Assembly: GCA_039944535.1 (NCBI GenBank)
Contig: JBDUYP010000024.1
Span: forward strand, 62,001 to 126,000
DNA from: JAMZMI01 sp039944535
Lineage (GTDB): Bacteria > Bacteroidota > Bacteroidia > Cytophagales > Cyclobacteriaceae
DNA length: 64,000 bases
Reading direction: 5' to 3'
The first letter of the stretch is position 1; every line of letters starts with the position of its first letter. Position numbers and translations under genes: made by a program. Below are positions 17,185 to 26,220 of the stretch, one piece after another. The notes beneath the pieces are model-generated. The model was not told where the DNA came from. It was given only the letters and a program-made list of their open reading frames with translations, and searched no databases.

Positions 17185-19044
17185 ATGAAGTCTGTAAAAG
17201 TATTTCTAAATTTCTCACTTCTATTACTAGTCACCTCGACTACCCTGGCTCAGGGTTATTGGCAACAAAAGGCTGATTATAAAATGGATATCCAAATTGA
17301 TACCAACAAGCATCAGTTTTCCGGAGATCAGGTTATCACTTATACCAACAATTCACCAGATACATTAACTCAGGTTTTTTACCACCTCTATTACAATGCT
17401 TTCCAACCCGGTAGCATGATGGAGTGGCACAGACGAGTAACACCCAATCCTGACCCGAGATTTCCTCTTATGGACGAAATAGGCAACCTTAAAGAAACCG
17501 AGATGGGATGGCACAAAGTGAAAAATTTGACTCAGGATGGTGAAAAACTGGAGTTCGAAGTTTCATACACCACATTGGAGGTCAAGCTCTCCGAACCAAT
17601 CCTACCCGGTCAATCTACCACTTTCAAAATGCAATTTGAATCTCAGGTTCCCATACAGATCAGAAGAACCGGTCGCGACAGTTTTGATGGAGTGGATTAC
17701 TCCATGGCACAATGGTATCCGAAACTCGCAGAATACGACCCATATGGCTGGCATACACATCCTTATGTAGGTCGCGAGTTTTATGCTCCCTGGGGTAACT
17801 ATGAAGTCAACATTACCATAGCCAAGAATTATGTTTTGGCCGGAACTGGGATCGTTCAAAACCCAAATGAAGTCGGTTACGGTTATGAAGATAAGGGAGT
17901 GAAAGTGAAACGCAAAGGCAAAACACTCACCTGGAAGTTCAAGGCAGAAAATGTACACGATTTTGTTTGGGCTGCAGATACTGACTATGAACAAACAACC
18001 GCTCAGGTACCTGATGGGCCGCTGTTGAGGTTTTTCTATATAAAAGGGAAAGAGACGGAATTGTGGAGAACAGAGTTGCCAGCATATACGGTTAAATGTT
18101 TTGAATACATGAACGAGAATTTTGGGAAATACGGATGGCCACAATTTTCCGTTATCCACGGTGGTGATGGTGGTATGGAATACAACATGGCCACTTTGAT
18201 CATCAATAAAAAGCGAAGCACAGGAGTGAGATCTTTAAACTCCCTTGTGGGCACCATGGTGCATGAGGTGATGCACAACTGGTATCAGGGAATGCTCGCG
18301 ACCAACGAAAGTTATTACAGCTGGATGGACGAAGGGTTTGCCACCTACGCAGAAGATTATGTGGTAAATGAAATACAGAATCTAGGTGAAGACAATCCGA
18401 CGCGAGCCACTATAAATTACTATATCCGCTGGGCAAATTCCGGAAAAGAAGAAGCCGCTGTAATTCACGATGATCACTTTATTTCCAACAGAGGTTATGC
18501 TTTCGGATCATACTACAAAGGAGCTGTAGCTCTGGCGCAGCTCAACTACATCATCGGTGAAGACGTACTCCATAAAAGCATGATCAAATACCGCAACCAG
18601 TGGGGATTCAAGCACCCGCACCCGAATGACTTTATTCGTTTGATGGAAAAAGAATCCGGCATCCAGCTTCGTTGGTTTTTTGATGACTGGATCAACACCA
18701 CCTATACAATAGACTACCAGATTCAGAGTGTGGCAGACATAGATAATACCACCAAAGTAACACTGGGTAAAGTGGGAAGAATCCCAATGCCACTGGATAT
18801 AACGATCACAAAAACAGATGGAAGTCAATTTTTGATCTATATCCCTATTGGAGTGATGCGTGGAGAAAAAATCAACGACTCTGGCTTGGAGCGAACAATA
18901 TTAAGCGATTGGTTTTGGACGCATCCTGAATATGCCTTTACGTTGGATTTCCCTTCCAGTGAAATCAAGAGTATCGAGATCGATGCTTCAGGAAAAATGG
19001 CAGATGTGGACAGAAGCAATAACTTTTTCCCATTTCAAAATTAA
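17185..19044 (+). CDS. Secreted M1 family metallopeptidase
   Basis: A 619-residue protein with a signal peptide (MKSVKVFLNFSLLLLVTSTTLAQ). It has an N-terminal beta-sandwich (about 30-290), then a thermolysin-like domain with the exopeptidase motif GGMEYN (329-334, a variant of GAMEN), the zinc motif HEVMH (360-364), and the third ligand Glu383 in WMDEGFATYAED. The C-terminal helical domain of aminopeptidase N is missing, so it belongs to the shorter group seen in Bacteroidota. It should remove N-terminal residues from peptides in the periplasm or at the surface. It starts 18 bases after the gyrB terminator and nearly abuts the convergent DUF1573 gene (3 bases). Confidence 0.92.
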   Translation: MKSVKVFLNFSLLLLVTSTTLAQGYWQQKADYKMDIQIDTNKHQFSGDQVITYTNNSPDTLTQVFYHLYYNAFQPGSMMEWHRRVTPNPDPRFPLMDEIGNLKETEMGWHKVKNLTQDGEKLEFEVSYTTLEVKLSEPILPGQSTTFKMQFESQVPIQIRRTGRDSFDGVDYSMAQWYPKLAEYDPYGWHTHPYVGREFYAPWGNYEVNITIAKNYVLAGTGIVQNPNEVGYGYEDKGVKVKRKGKTLTWKFKAENVHDFVWAADTDYEQTTAQVPDGPLLRFFYIKGKETELWRTELPAYTVKCFEYMNENFGKYGWPQFSVIHGGDGGMEYNMATLIINKKRSTGVRSLNSLVGTMVHEVMHNWYQGMLATNESYYSWMDEGFATYAEDYVVNEIQNLGEDNPTRATINYYIRWANSGKEEAAVIHDDHFISNRGYAFGSYYKGAVALAQLNYIIGEDVLHKSMIKYRNQWGFKHPHPNDFIRLMEKESGIQLRWFFDDWINTTYTIDYQIQSVADIDNTTKVTLGKVGRIPMPLDITITKTDGSQFLIYIPIGVMRGEKINDSGLERTILSDWFWTHPEYAFTLDFPSSEIKSIEIDASGKMADVDRSNNFFPFQN

Positions 19045-19047
19045 AAA

Positions 19048-19833
19048 TCAATCTATCACCTGAGCCTTAATGGCCAGCATTTGGATGGACGCAGAGGGGT
19101 CATTGGAGAAAATCGTTAGGTTTTTGTACTGATGCCCCTTCCTGTTTTTTGTATCGAAGCTAACTTTAAGTTCTCCTGTCTTTCCGGGTTGGATTTCTCT
19201 TGTATTCAGTTTCCACACAATACAATCACAATTACTCTTTACATTTTCAATAATCAAAGGAGCCATCCCTGTGTTAGTGATTTCAAAGCTTGTTTCCATC
19301 ACAGTTCCTTCATGAATCACCCCCAGGTCACTTTTACTTTTATCAAAAACAATATGAGGTAAACCAGATCCTTCGCCCTCTACCTTCGCAAAACGCTGAT
19401 GAACATTGGCCACAGCAAAAAACTCGACTGCCTCTTCATAAGACGGATCATCAGTTTCAAAACTAAACTGCCATTCATGGAAACCCATAGAACCAGACTG
19501 TGCCGCATCAAAGGAGACGAGCATTTTGGCATGACCTCCAGGCGGTATTTGAATTGAATCAAACTTGATAGTCAAAAACTCTGGAGCGGATATAGATGCT
19601 GAATAAATACTGATCAAAGAATCTGAATCATTGTATAAGACAAGTGACCTTACAAGTGACGTATCTCCATACACATGTCCGAAGTACAAATGCCTTGACT
19701 CTGACCTAATAGCTCCTTGCTTCTTTGGATAGAGCAGCTCAACACTTCCCTTTTCAACACTGGCTGTTTCTTGTGCTCGCACAATTAAAGGTAAACTCAC
19801 CCAAGCCATCAATACCAATACAACTTTCAACAC
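19048..19833 (-). CDS. Secreted DUF1573 domain protein
   Basis: The start is uncertain. A GTG at 19833 gives a compact signal peptide (VLKVVLVLMAWVSLPLIVRA, first residue Met) and 261 residues; a TTG at 19872 would add 13 residues and push the start to within 36 bases of the divergent trpS start. I prefer 19833. Two Ig-like modules follow: an N-terminal one (about 45-130) and a C-terminal DUF1573 module with DLGVIHEGTVMETSFEITNT and SNCDCIVWKLNTREIQPGKT, including the CDC motif typical of the family. DUF1573 resembles ASH/MSP-type domains and is found in secreted Bacteroidota proteins; its role is unknown. Confidence 0.75.
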   Translation of the reverse strand: MLKVVLVLMAWVSLPLIVRAQETASVEKGSVELLYPKKQGAIRSESRHLYFGHVYGDTSLVRSLVLYNDSDSLISIYSASISAPEFLTIKFDSIQIPPGGHAKMLVSFDAAQSGSMGFHEWQFSFETDDPSYEEAVEFFAVANVHQRFAKVEGEGSGLPHIVFDKSKSDLGVIHEGTVMETSFEITNTGMAPLIIENVKSNCDCIVWKLNTREIQPGKTGELKVSFDTKNRKGHQYKNLTIFSNDPSASIQMLAIKAQVID

Positions 19834-19878
19834 GCAGTTTCTTTTATATATCCCACTCGTGCAAAGGTTCAAATTATT

Positions 19879-19886
19879 TAGGTTTG
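19879..19886 (+). promoter_or_regulatory. Candidate -7 promoter element of trpS
   Basis: TAGGTTTG matches TAnnTTTG exactly and lies 22 bases before the trpS ATG, predicting a short leader of about 16 bases. It also argues against the far-upstream TTG start of the divergent DUF1573 gene, since that start would overlap this control region. Confidence 0.5.
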
Positions 19887-19908
19887 CACAAAAAAATAAT
19901 CAGTCCAT

Positions 19909-20877
19909 ATGACTCGAATACTTACCGGAATTCAAAGTTCTGGAAAACCTCATCTTGGAAACCTGCTTGGCGCAATTCTACCGGCCATAGAACTCTCCAA
20001 AGATGATAAAAATGAATCCTATTTCTTTATAGCAGATCTTCATTCTCTGACTACCATTAAAAATGCTGAAGAAAGAAAAGCAAACATTCTCGGCGTGGCA
20101 GCTGCATGGATTGCCTGTGGTTTTGATACTGAAAAAAATCTTTTTTACAGACAATCTCATGTACCACAAGTATGCGAGCTCAGCTGGTACCTCAATTGTT
20201 TTACACCATTTCCAATGCTCGCAAATGCGCACTCTTTTAAAGATAAGTCTGACAAACTGAGCGACGTGAATGCAGGGCTATTCACCTACCCTGTATTGAT
20301 GGCTGCCGACATCCTACTTTACGATGCTAATTTGGTTCCGGTAGGAAAAGACCAAAAACAGCATTTGGAAATGGCGCGTGACATGGCCAGTAGCTTCAAT
20401 AATAAGTATGGAGAAACATTCGTAATACCAGAAGCTAAAATAGATGAAACCTTGATGACCATTCCCGGAACGGACGGTCAGAAAATGAGCAAATCTTACG
20501 GCAATACAATTGATATCTTCCAGGAGGAAAAGCCTCTAAGAAAAAACGTCATGTCCATCGTAACGGACAGCACACCACTGGAAGAGCCAAAAAACCCAGA
20601 CACCTGCAACGTATTCAGTATATATAAATTATTAGCATCTGAAACTCAAACTCAGGATTTAAGACAGAAGTATCTAGCTGGCAACTTTGGTTATGGCCAT
20701 GCTAAGCAGGCACTTTTTGAAGTCATCTTAGAAGTATTTAAAGAGCCGAGACAGAAATATAAGTATCTGATGGAAAATCCATCAGAACTGGAAGCCGCCC
20801 TAAGAAAAGGTGAAGAAAAAGCCTCAAAAGTGGCTGAAAAAACCCTGACCAGAGTAAAAGAAAAACTCGGTTTTTAA
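19909..20877 (+). CDS. trpS: Tryptophanyl-tRNA synthetase
   Basis: This 322-residue class I synthetase has the normal bacterial length. The HIGH-type motif is PHLGN (14-18) in GIQSSGKPHLGNLLGA, and the KMSKS loop is intact (192-196). FTYPVLMAADILLYDANLVPVGKDQKQHLE is characteristic of TrpRS, with the residues that recognise indole. The enzyme charges tRNA-Trp with L-tryptophan using ATP. It starts at an ATG and is divergent from the DUF1573 gene. A 64-base gap leads to the phosphohexomutase gene, so they could be co-transcribed. Confidence 0.96.
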   Translation: MTRILTGIQSSGKPHLGNLLGAILPAIELSKDDKNESYFFIADLHSLTTIKNAEERKANILGVAAAWIACGFDTEKNLFYRQSHVPQVCELSWYLNCFTPFPMLANAHSFKDKSDKLSDVNAGLFTYPVLMAADILLYDANLVPVGKDQKQHLEMARDMASSFNNKYGETFVIPEAKIDETLMTIPGTDGQKMSKSYGNTIDIFQEEKPLRKNVMSIVTDSTPLEEPKNPDTCNVFSIYKLLASETQTQDLRQKYLAGNFGYGHAKQALFEVILEVFKEPRQKYKYLMENPSELEAALRKGEEKASKVAEKTLTRVKEKLGF

Positions 20878-20941
20878 GAATTAATTAAAAAAAGAAAATA
20901 GATTATATCATCAAAATCACCTCATCCAAAAAGCACACGTC

Positions 20942-22666
20942 ATGAGTTTAGAAGCAAAAGCAACAAAATGGTTAGAAAGCAACAAAGTTGATCAGGAAAC
21001 AAAAGATGCAATCAACAGCATGCTGGCTGAAACAGGGCATGCAGAATTAACAGAATGCTTTTACAAAGACCTGGAATTTGGAACAGGTGGATTAAGAGGA
21101 ATAATGGGTGTCGGCTCTAACCGAATGAACCGATATACAATCGGGATGGCCACCCAGGGACTTGCCAATTATTTAAATCAGGTATTCAGTGGTCAGGATA
21201 TCAGCGTTGCAATAGCCCACGACAGCAGAAACAATAGCCGGTTTTTCGCAGAAACAACAGCTGCCGTATTCTCTGCCAACAACATAAAAGTTTACCTGTT
21301 CGAAAGCTTGCGCCCTACACCAGAACTTTCATTCGCCATACGCGAACTAGGCTGTAAGAGCGGTGTTGTGCTCACTGCATCTCACAACCCAAAAGAGTAC
21401 AATGGATACAAAGCCTATTGGGAAGATGGGGCGCAAATGGTTCCTCCACATGACACTAACGTGATCAAAGAAGTGCAGAAGATCGCCTCTATTGACGAGG
21501 TGAAATTTGACGCAAATCAAAGCATCATTGAATCTATAGGCGAAGAAATTGACAATAAATACCTGGACGAACTGGCATCACTTTCATTGTCTCCTGAAAT
21601 CATCAAGGCAAACAGTGACATTCCAATAGTTTTCAGCTCTATTCACGGAACGGGTATCAAACTCGTCCCTCCTGTTTTGGAGCGTTTTGGCTTCACGAAT
21701 GTAACCGTAGTAGAGGAGCAAGCTACACCAGACGGTAATTTCCCCACTGTTATCTATCCAAACCCTGAAGAAGCTGAAGCACTAAGCCTGGCTCTCAAAA
21801 AAGCAAAAGAGATAGATGCCGAATTGGTTATGGCTACTGACCCTGATGCCGATAGAGTGGGAATTGCAGCTAAAAATGACAAGGGTGAATTCCAACTACT
21901 CAATGGTAACCAAACCGGATCACTGCTCATTTATTATCTAGCAAGGAAATGGAAAGAAAATGGAAAAATTGATGGCAATCAATTTATGGTCAAAACAGTC
22001 GTTACTACGGACTTGATTGAGCGAATTGCTGAAAGCTATGGCATCAAAATGTACAATACCCTAACGGGATTTAAATACATCGCGGAAATCATAAGAAAGC
22101 TGGAGGGCAAGGAAAAGTTCATAGGCGGTGGAGAAGAAAGCTACGGCTATCTGGTAGGTGACTCTGTAAGAGACAAAGATGCGGTAGCTTCTTGTGCACT
22201 CATTGCCGAAATGGCGGCATGGGTGAAATCTGAAGGGTTGACAATCTTTGATCTACTCAAGAAGATACACGTAGATTTTGGATTGTTTCAGGAGTCGCTT
22301 AAGTCGCTTACAAAAAAAGGAAAGAGTGGTGCAGAGGAAATTAACCAAATCATGGTTAACTTTAGAGAGAATCCCCCATCCAGTCTGGCAGGTTCACCTG
22401 TAGTCGAATTGATCGACTACAAAAAGGGCACACTTAAGAACTTATTGACCGGTGACGAAAGTCCAATTGATTTTCCTTCATCAAATGTATTGCAGTTCAT
22501 TACTGAAGATAATTCTAAAGTTTCTGTTCGTCCGTCCGGAACGGAACCGAAAATCAAGTTTTACTTTTCAGTTAATGAAAAAGTAGCTGAAGGAGACGAT
22601 TATCACGCCGCTATAGATGTTTTGAAAATTAAAACCGAGAAAATAGTTAAAGACCTTGGTATTTAG
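20942..22666 (+). CDS. Phosphohexomutase (phosphoglucomutase/phosphomannomutase)
   Basis: A 574-residue alpha-D-phosphohexomutase with all four signature sites: the phosphoserine loop TASHNPKEYNGYK (Ser147), the metal loop DPDADRVG, the sugar-binding GGGEESYGYL, and the phosphate-binding RPSGTEPKIKFY near the C-terminus. Its length and the EESYG sequence fit the PGM2/PgcA-type group (glucose-1,6-bisphosphate-dependent phosphoglucomutase), rather than GlmM. It interconverts glucose-1-phosphate and glucose-6-phosphate; specificity for mannose or pentose sugars cannot be excluded. pgi lies 1.1 kb downstream, so central sugar phosphate metabolism is clustered here. Confidence 0.93.
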   Translation: MSLEAKATKWLESNKVDQETKDAINSMLAETGHAELTECFYKDLEFGTGGLRGIMGVGSNRMNRYTIGMATQGLANYLNQVFSGQDISVAIAHDSRNNSRFFAETTAAVFSANNIKVYLFESLRPTPELSFAIRELGCKSGVVLTASHNPKEYNGYKAYWEDGAQMVPPHDTNVIKEVQKIASIDEVKFDANQSIIESIGEEIDNKYLDELASLSLSPEIIKANSDIPIVFSSIHGTGIKLVPPVLERFGFTNVTVVEEQATPDGNFPTVIYPNPEEAEALSLALKKAKEIDAELVMATDPDADRVGIAAKNDKGEFQLLNGNQTGSLLIYYLARKWKENGKIDGNQFMVKTVVTTDLIERIAESYGIKMYNTLTGFKYIAEIIRKLEGKEKFIGGGEESYGYLVGDSVRDKDAVASCALIAEMAAWVKSEGLTIFDLLKKIHVDFGLFQESLKSLTKKGKSGAEEINQIMVNFRENPPSSLAGSPVVELIDYKKGTLKNLLTGDESPIDFPSSNVLQFITEDNSKVSVRPSGTEPKIKFYFSVNEKVAEGDDYHAAIDVLKIKTEKIVKDLGI

Positions 22667-22772
22667 ATGATTAAGACATTTTGTTTAAACGTCTACAATA
22701 ATTATCTTTCCGAGAATTTTAAATTAATTCTTTATAAATTAATATTTTTATAGCCTAACCCGAATTTCCGCC

Positions 22773-23765
22773 TTGAACGTAGTTATCAACTTATTGCTTA
22801 TTGGAGTAGGATTCGTACTTCTGATAAAAGGAGCCGACTTTCTAGTCAACGGTGCTTCTTCGCTGGCCAAAAGATTTAATGTCTCGGATATAGCGATAGG
22901 CTTAACCATTGTAGCAATGGGTACATCTGCCCCCGAGCTCGTTGTTAACATTATTTCTGGTTCAGTTTCTCACGATGTAGTTTTTGGGAATATTATAGGC
23001 TCCAATGTCTTTAATATCTTCTTGATCTTAGGCGTTTCAGCTGTTATATATCCACTAACCGTACAGAAAAATGCCCTTTGGAAGGAAATTCCTTATTCCT
23101 TACTCGCAACCATTGTCTTTTTCATTTTAGTCAATGACACCATTTTCTTCAATGCAGAAAGCAACTCATTAAGCGTATCGGATGCGGTAATCCTATTGGT
23201 AATGTTCGTCTTGTTTTTGGTTTACATTTTTATGAACCTGACGAGAAACCCGGACGAAGCAGAATCATTGGAAGATATCGTGATCTATGGTAGCATGAAA
23301 ACCACCATCATGATTGTGCTCGGTATAGCTGGGTTGATCTTTGGTGGCAAAATGATCGTGGACAATGCCGTGGAAGTAGCAGAACTCTTCGGAGTAAGCG
23401 GAAAACTAATCGGCCTTACTATTTTGGCAGCTGGGACATCTCTGCCGGAGCTCGCAACCTCTGCCGTAGCAGCATATCAAAAGAAATCGGATTTAGCCAT
23501 TGGAAATATTGTTGGGTCTAATATCTTCAATCTCCTCTTAGTATTGGGAGTCACAGGACTCATTCACAGCCCTTTGCAATACACGGCAGTATTAAATATT
23601 GACATGTTCACGGTTATGGCTGGCACGTTCCTATTGTTTGTATTCATGTTCACCTTCAACAAACACAAAGTTGACCGTTCCGAAGGTGTTATTTACCTTA
23701 TTGGGTTTTGTGTTTACATGTTATTTTTATTCGACAGAGAATTGGGATATGGCATTTTTTACTAA
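22773..23765 (+). CDS. Calcium/sodium antiporter (YrbG/CaxA family)
   Basis: A 330-residue inner-membrane protein of about ten transmembrane helices. It carries both inverted repeats of the Ca2+/Na+ exchanger family: GTSAPELVVNIISGS with NIIGSNVFNIFLILGVSA in the first half, and GTSLPELATSAVAAYQKKSDLAIGN with GSNIFNLLLVLG in the second. The acidic Glu in each PEL motif is the expected cation ligand. The start must be the TTG at 22773: the frame has a stop at 22740 and no ATG or GTG between, and the TTG places the first hydrophobic helix correctly. It sits between the phosphohexomutase and pgi genes without an obvious functional link. Confidence 0.92.
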   Translation: MNVVINLLLIGVGFVLLIKGADFLVNGASSLAKRFNVSDIAIGLTIVAMGTSAPELVVNIISGSVSHDVVFGNIIGSNVFNIFLILGVSAVIYPLTVQKNALWKEIPYSLLATIVFFILVNDTIFFNAESNSLSVSDAVILLVMFVLFLVYIFMNLTRNPDEAESLEDIVIYGSMKTTIMIVLGIAGLIFGGKMIVDNAVEVAELFGVSGKLIGLTILAAGTSLPELATSAVAAYQKKSDLAIGNIVGSNIFNLLLVLGVTGLIHSPLQYTAVLNIDMFTVMAGTFLLFVFMFTFNKHKVDRSEGVIYLIGFCVYMLFLFDRELGYGIFY

Positions 23766-23804
23766 ACTTAGCGTCTTCAAAGACTTCTAATTTTAGTACA
23801 TCAA

Positions 23805-25457
23805 ATGTTTCCAAATCAAGACCCAACCACTACCACTTCCTGGGAAAAGTTAAAATCACACTTCGCTGAACAAAGCGAAGTGCAAATGAAAGATCAGTTC
23901 AAAGCCGATTCTGACAGGTTCAAAAAGTTTAGCACCCAATTTGAGAATATCCTATTTGACTATTCAAAAAACAGAATTAGTGAGGAAACGCTAAAACTGC
24001 TGTTTTCATTAGCTGAAGAATGTGGTTTGCAAAATGCAAAACAGGCCATGTTTGACGGAGCTAAAATCAATCTTACTGAAGACAGATCTGTTTTGCATGT
24101 TGCACTCCGCAACACCAAAGGCTCTCCTATTGAAGTTGATGGCAAGAATGTGATGCCTGATGTAAAAAGAGTATTGGATAAAATAGAGACCTTCACCAAC
24201 AAATTACATCGAGGTGAACTGAAGGGATATACAGGAAAACCAATCCAACACATAGTAAACATAGGTATTGGGGGGTCCGACCTGGGCCCTTTCATGGTTA
24301 CAGAATGCCTAAAACCTTTCGCAGTGGAGGGTATTGAGCCGCACTTCGTATCTAATGTTGATGGCAGTCATATGCACATGACATTGAAAGAAGTGGATCC
24401 AGAGACGACTCTTTTTATCATTGCATCCAAGACTTTTACTACTCAGGAAACGATGACCAATGCAGAGTCAGCAAAGCGCTGGTTCTTAACCAATGCCAAA
24501 GACGATTCTTTCGTTAAAAAACATTTTATAGCAATCTCTACCAACAAGAACGCTGTAGAAGAATTTGGGATAGACCCTGAAAACATGTTTGAGTTTTGGG
24601 ATTGGGTAGGTGGTCGCTACTCCCTTTGGTCTGCCATAGGGATGCCGATAGCCTGCGCTGTAGGTTTTGACAACTTCAAGAAACTATTGGAAGGCGCAGA
24701 AGCCATGGACCAGCACTTTCTAAATGCGCCAAACGAGCAAAACGTGCCAACTATCATGGCCCTTCTAGGTATTTGGTACAACAACTTCTTTGGTGCAGAA
24801 TCTCAGGCTATCCTGCCTTACGATCAGTACATGCATGCCTTTGCTCCATATTTGCAACAAGGAGACATGGAGAGCAACGGTAAATATGTTTCAAGAACCG
24901 GTGAAAAAGTGACTTATCAAACTGGCCCCATCATATGGGGAGAACCGGGAACAAATGGCCAGCATGCCTTTTACCAACTGATCCACCAGGGAACGAAGCT
25001 TATTCCATGTGATTTCCTTGCATCGGCGAATAGTCAAAACCCGATTAGCGATCATCACCCAAAACTTCTGGCAAACTTTTTTGCCCAAACAGAGGCTCTT
25101 ATGATGGGTAAAACCACCGAAGAAGTGGTGGCAGAATTTGAAGCACAGGGTTTATCTAAAGATGAAATAGAAAAGCTGACGCCTTTTAAAGTATTTGAAG
25201 GCAACAGACCTACAAATTCATTTCTTTTCAAGGAGTTGGACCCAAGAACATTGGGATCTCTTATCGCGATGTATGAACACAAAATTTTCGTTCAGGGAAT
25301 AATTTGGAATGTTTTTAGTTTTGATCAGTGGGGCGTAGAGTTGGGCAAGCAATTGGCCAAAAGGATTCTCCCTAAACTAGAAGACGAGTCAAAAATATCC
25401 GACCATGACTCATCCACATCAGGACTCATCAATGCATACAAATCCATGCGTGACTAA
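23805..25457 (+). CDS. pgi: Glucose-6-phosphate isomerase
   Basis: A 550-residue enzyme of standard length. It has the SIS-fold segments HIVNIGIGGSDLGPFMVTE, the phosphate-binding SKTFTTQETMTNA, WDWVGGRYSLWSAIGM, and the active-site GTNGQHAFYQLIHQGT with the conserved His. It interconverts glucose-6-phosphate and fructose-6-phosphate in glycolysis. The ATG at 23805 follows the antiporter stop by 39 bases. An imperfect -7 element (TAATTTTA, 23788-23795) might give independent expression. The last four bases overlap the convergent RNA methyltransferase gene. Confidence 0.97.
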   Translation: MFPNQDPTTTTSWEKLKSHFAEQSEVQMKDQFKADSDRFKKFSTQFENILFDYSKNRISEETLKLLFSLAEECGLQNAKQAMFDGAKINLTEDRSVLHVALRNTKGSPIEVDGKNVMPDVKRVLDKIETFTNKLHRGELKGYTGKPIQHIVNIGIGGSDLGPFMVTECLKPFAVEGIEPHFVSNVDGSHMHMTLKEVDPETTLFIIASKTFTTQETMTNAESAKRWFLTNAKDDSFVKKHFIAISTNKNAVEEFGIDPENMFEFWDWVGGRYSLWSAIGMPIACAVGFDNFKKLLEGAEAMDQHFLNAPNEQNVPTIMALLGIWYNNFFGAESQAILPYDQYMHAFAPYLQQGDMESNGKYVSRTGEKVTYQTGPIIWGEPGTNGQHAFYQLIHQGTKLIPCDFLASANSQNPISDHHPKLLANFFAQTEALMMGKTTEEVVAEFEAQGLSKDEIEKLTPFKVFEGNRPTNSFLFKELDPRTLGSLIAMYEHKIFVQGIIWNVFSFDQWGVELGKQLAKRILPKLEDESKISDHDSSTSGLINAYKSMRD

Positions 25458-26206
25458 AGTCCTTTACTTGCCAAATAAGATATAATACCGGCGGCAATTC
25501 CTACATTCAGGGATTCCGCCGTTCCTTTTCCTGGTATTGAAATTTTCTTATCCAGCAACCCTCCTACCTCATTGGAAATACCATGTGACTCACTGCCAAA
25601 CACAATGATTGATGGCTGACCAAGGTTTATGTCGGCAGGGTTTTCACCCTCCATAGCAGCTCCATAACTCATTACGTCAACAGGTTTCGACTTTAAGAAC
25701 TCTGGCACATCGCCATAAGACACACTCACACGTGTGAATGACCCCATTGTAGCGTTTATTGTTTTTGGGTTATAAAAATCCGCAGAGTTAGCAGAACATA
25801 AGACCTGATCAAACCCAAACCAATCCAACGTGCGGATAATGGTTCCGAGGTTTCCGGGATCAGAAACACCATCAAGCACAAACACATGATTGCTAAAATC
25901 AATATCCTGGTATTTTTCTGGCTTCATTTTAACAACAGCAAGACAATCCTGATTCGTTTTGAATGTACCCAAATCGGACAATTCTTTATCTGAGGCCTGT
26001 ACGATCTGGTGCTTTTCAAGGCCTTTAAATTCACCTAGGTGATTAAATAAAAAAACCTCTGTACCAAGCAGTAGTTGGATTTCAAAATCTGACTTGAGGA
26101 GTTCGAGAACATTTTTTTTCCCTTCCACCAAAAACATACTTTCCTTGACCCTATATTTTTTAATCTTAAGCGATTTGATGAATTTTGACTGATTTTTAGA
26201 AACCAT
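25454..26206 (-). CDS. SpoU/TrmH family RNA 2'-O-methyltransferase
   Basis: A 250-residue SPOUT methyltransferase. The N-terminal part (KFIKSLKIKKYRVKESMFLVEGKKNVLELL) is the substrate-binding L30e-like domain; the C-terminal knot has motif 1 DPGNLGTIIRT, motif 2 VFGSESHGIS and motif 3 IPGKGTAESLNVGIAAGI, with the catalytic Arg, the Ser/Glu turn and the AdoMet loop. It methylates ribose 2'-OH in 23S rRNA or tRNA; the exact target (RlmB-like, TrmH-like or other) is not clear from sequence. Its start is only 14 bases from the start of the divergent outer-membrane protein gene, so each promoter must lie inside the other gene. Confidence 0.92.
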   Translation of the reverse strand: MVSKNQSKFIKSLKIKKYRVKESMFLVEGKKNVLELLKSDFEIQLLLGTEVFLFNHLGEFKGLEKHQIVQASDKELSDLGTFKTNQDCLAVVKMKPEKYQDIDFSNHVFVLDGVSDPGNLGTIIRTLDWFGFDQVLCSANSADFYNPKTINATMGSFTRVSVSYGDVPEFLKSKPVDVMSYGAAMEGENPADINLGQPSIIVFGSESHGISNEVGGLLDKKISIPGKGTAESLNVGIAAGIISYLASKGL

Positions 26207-26220
26207 TTGATTCGCAGCGT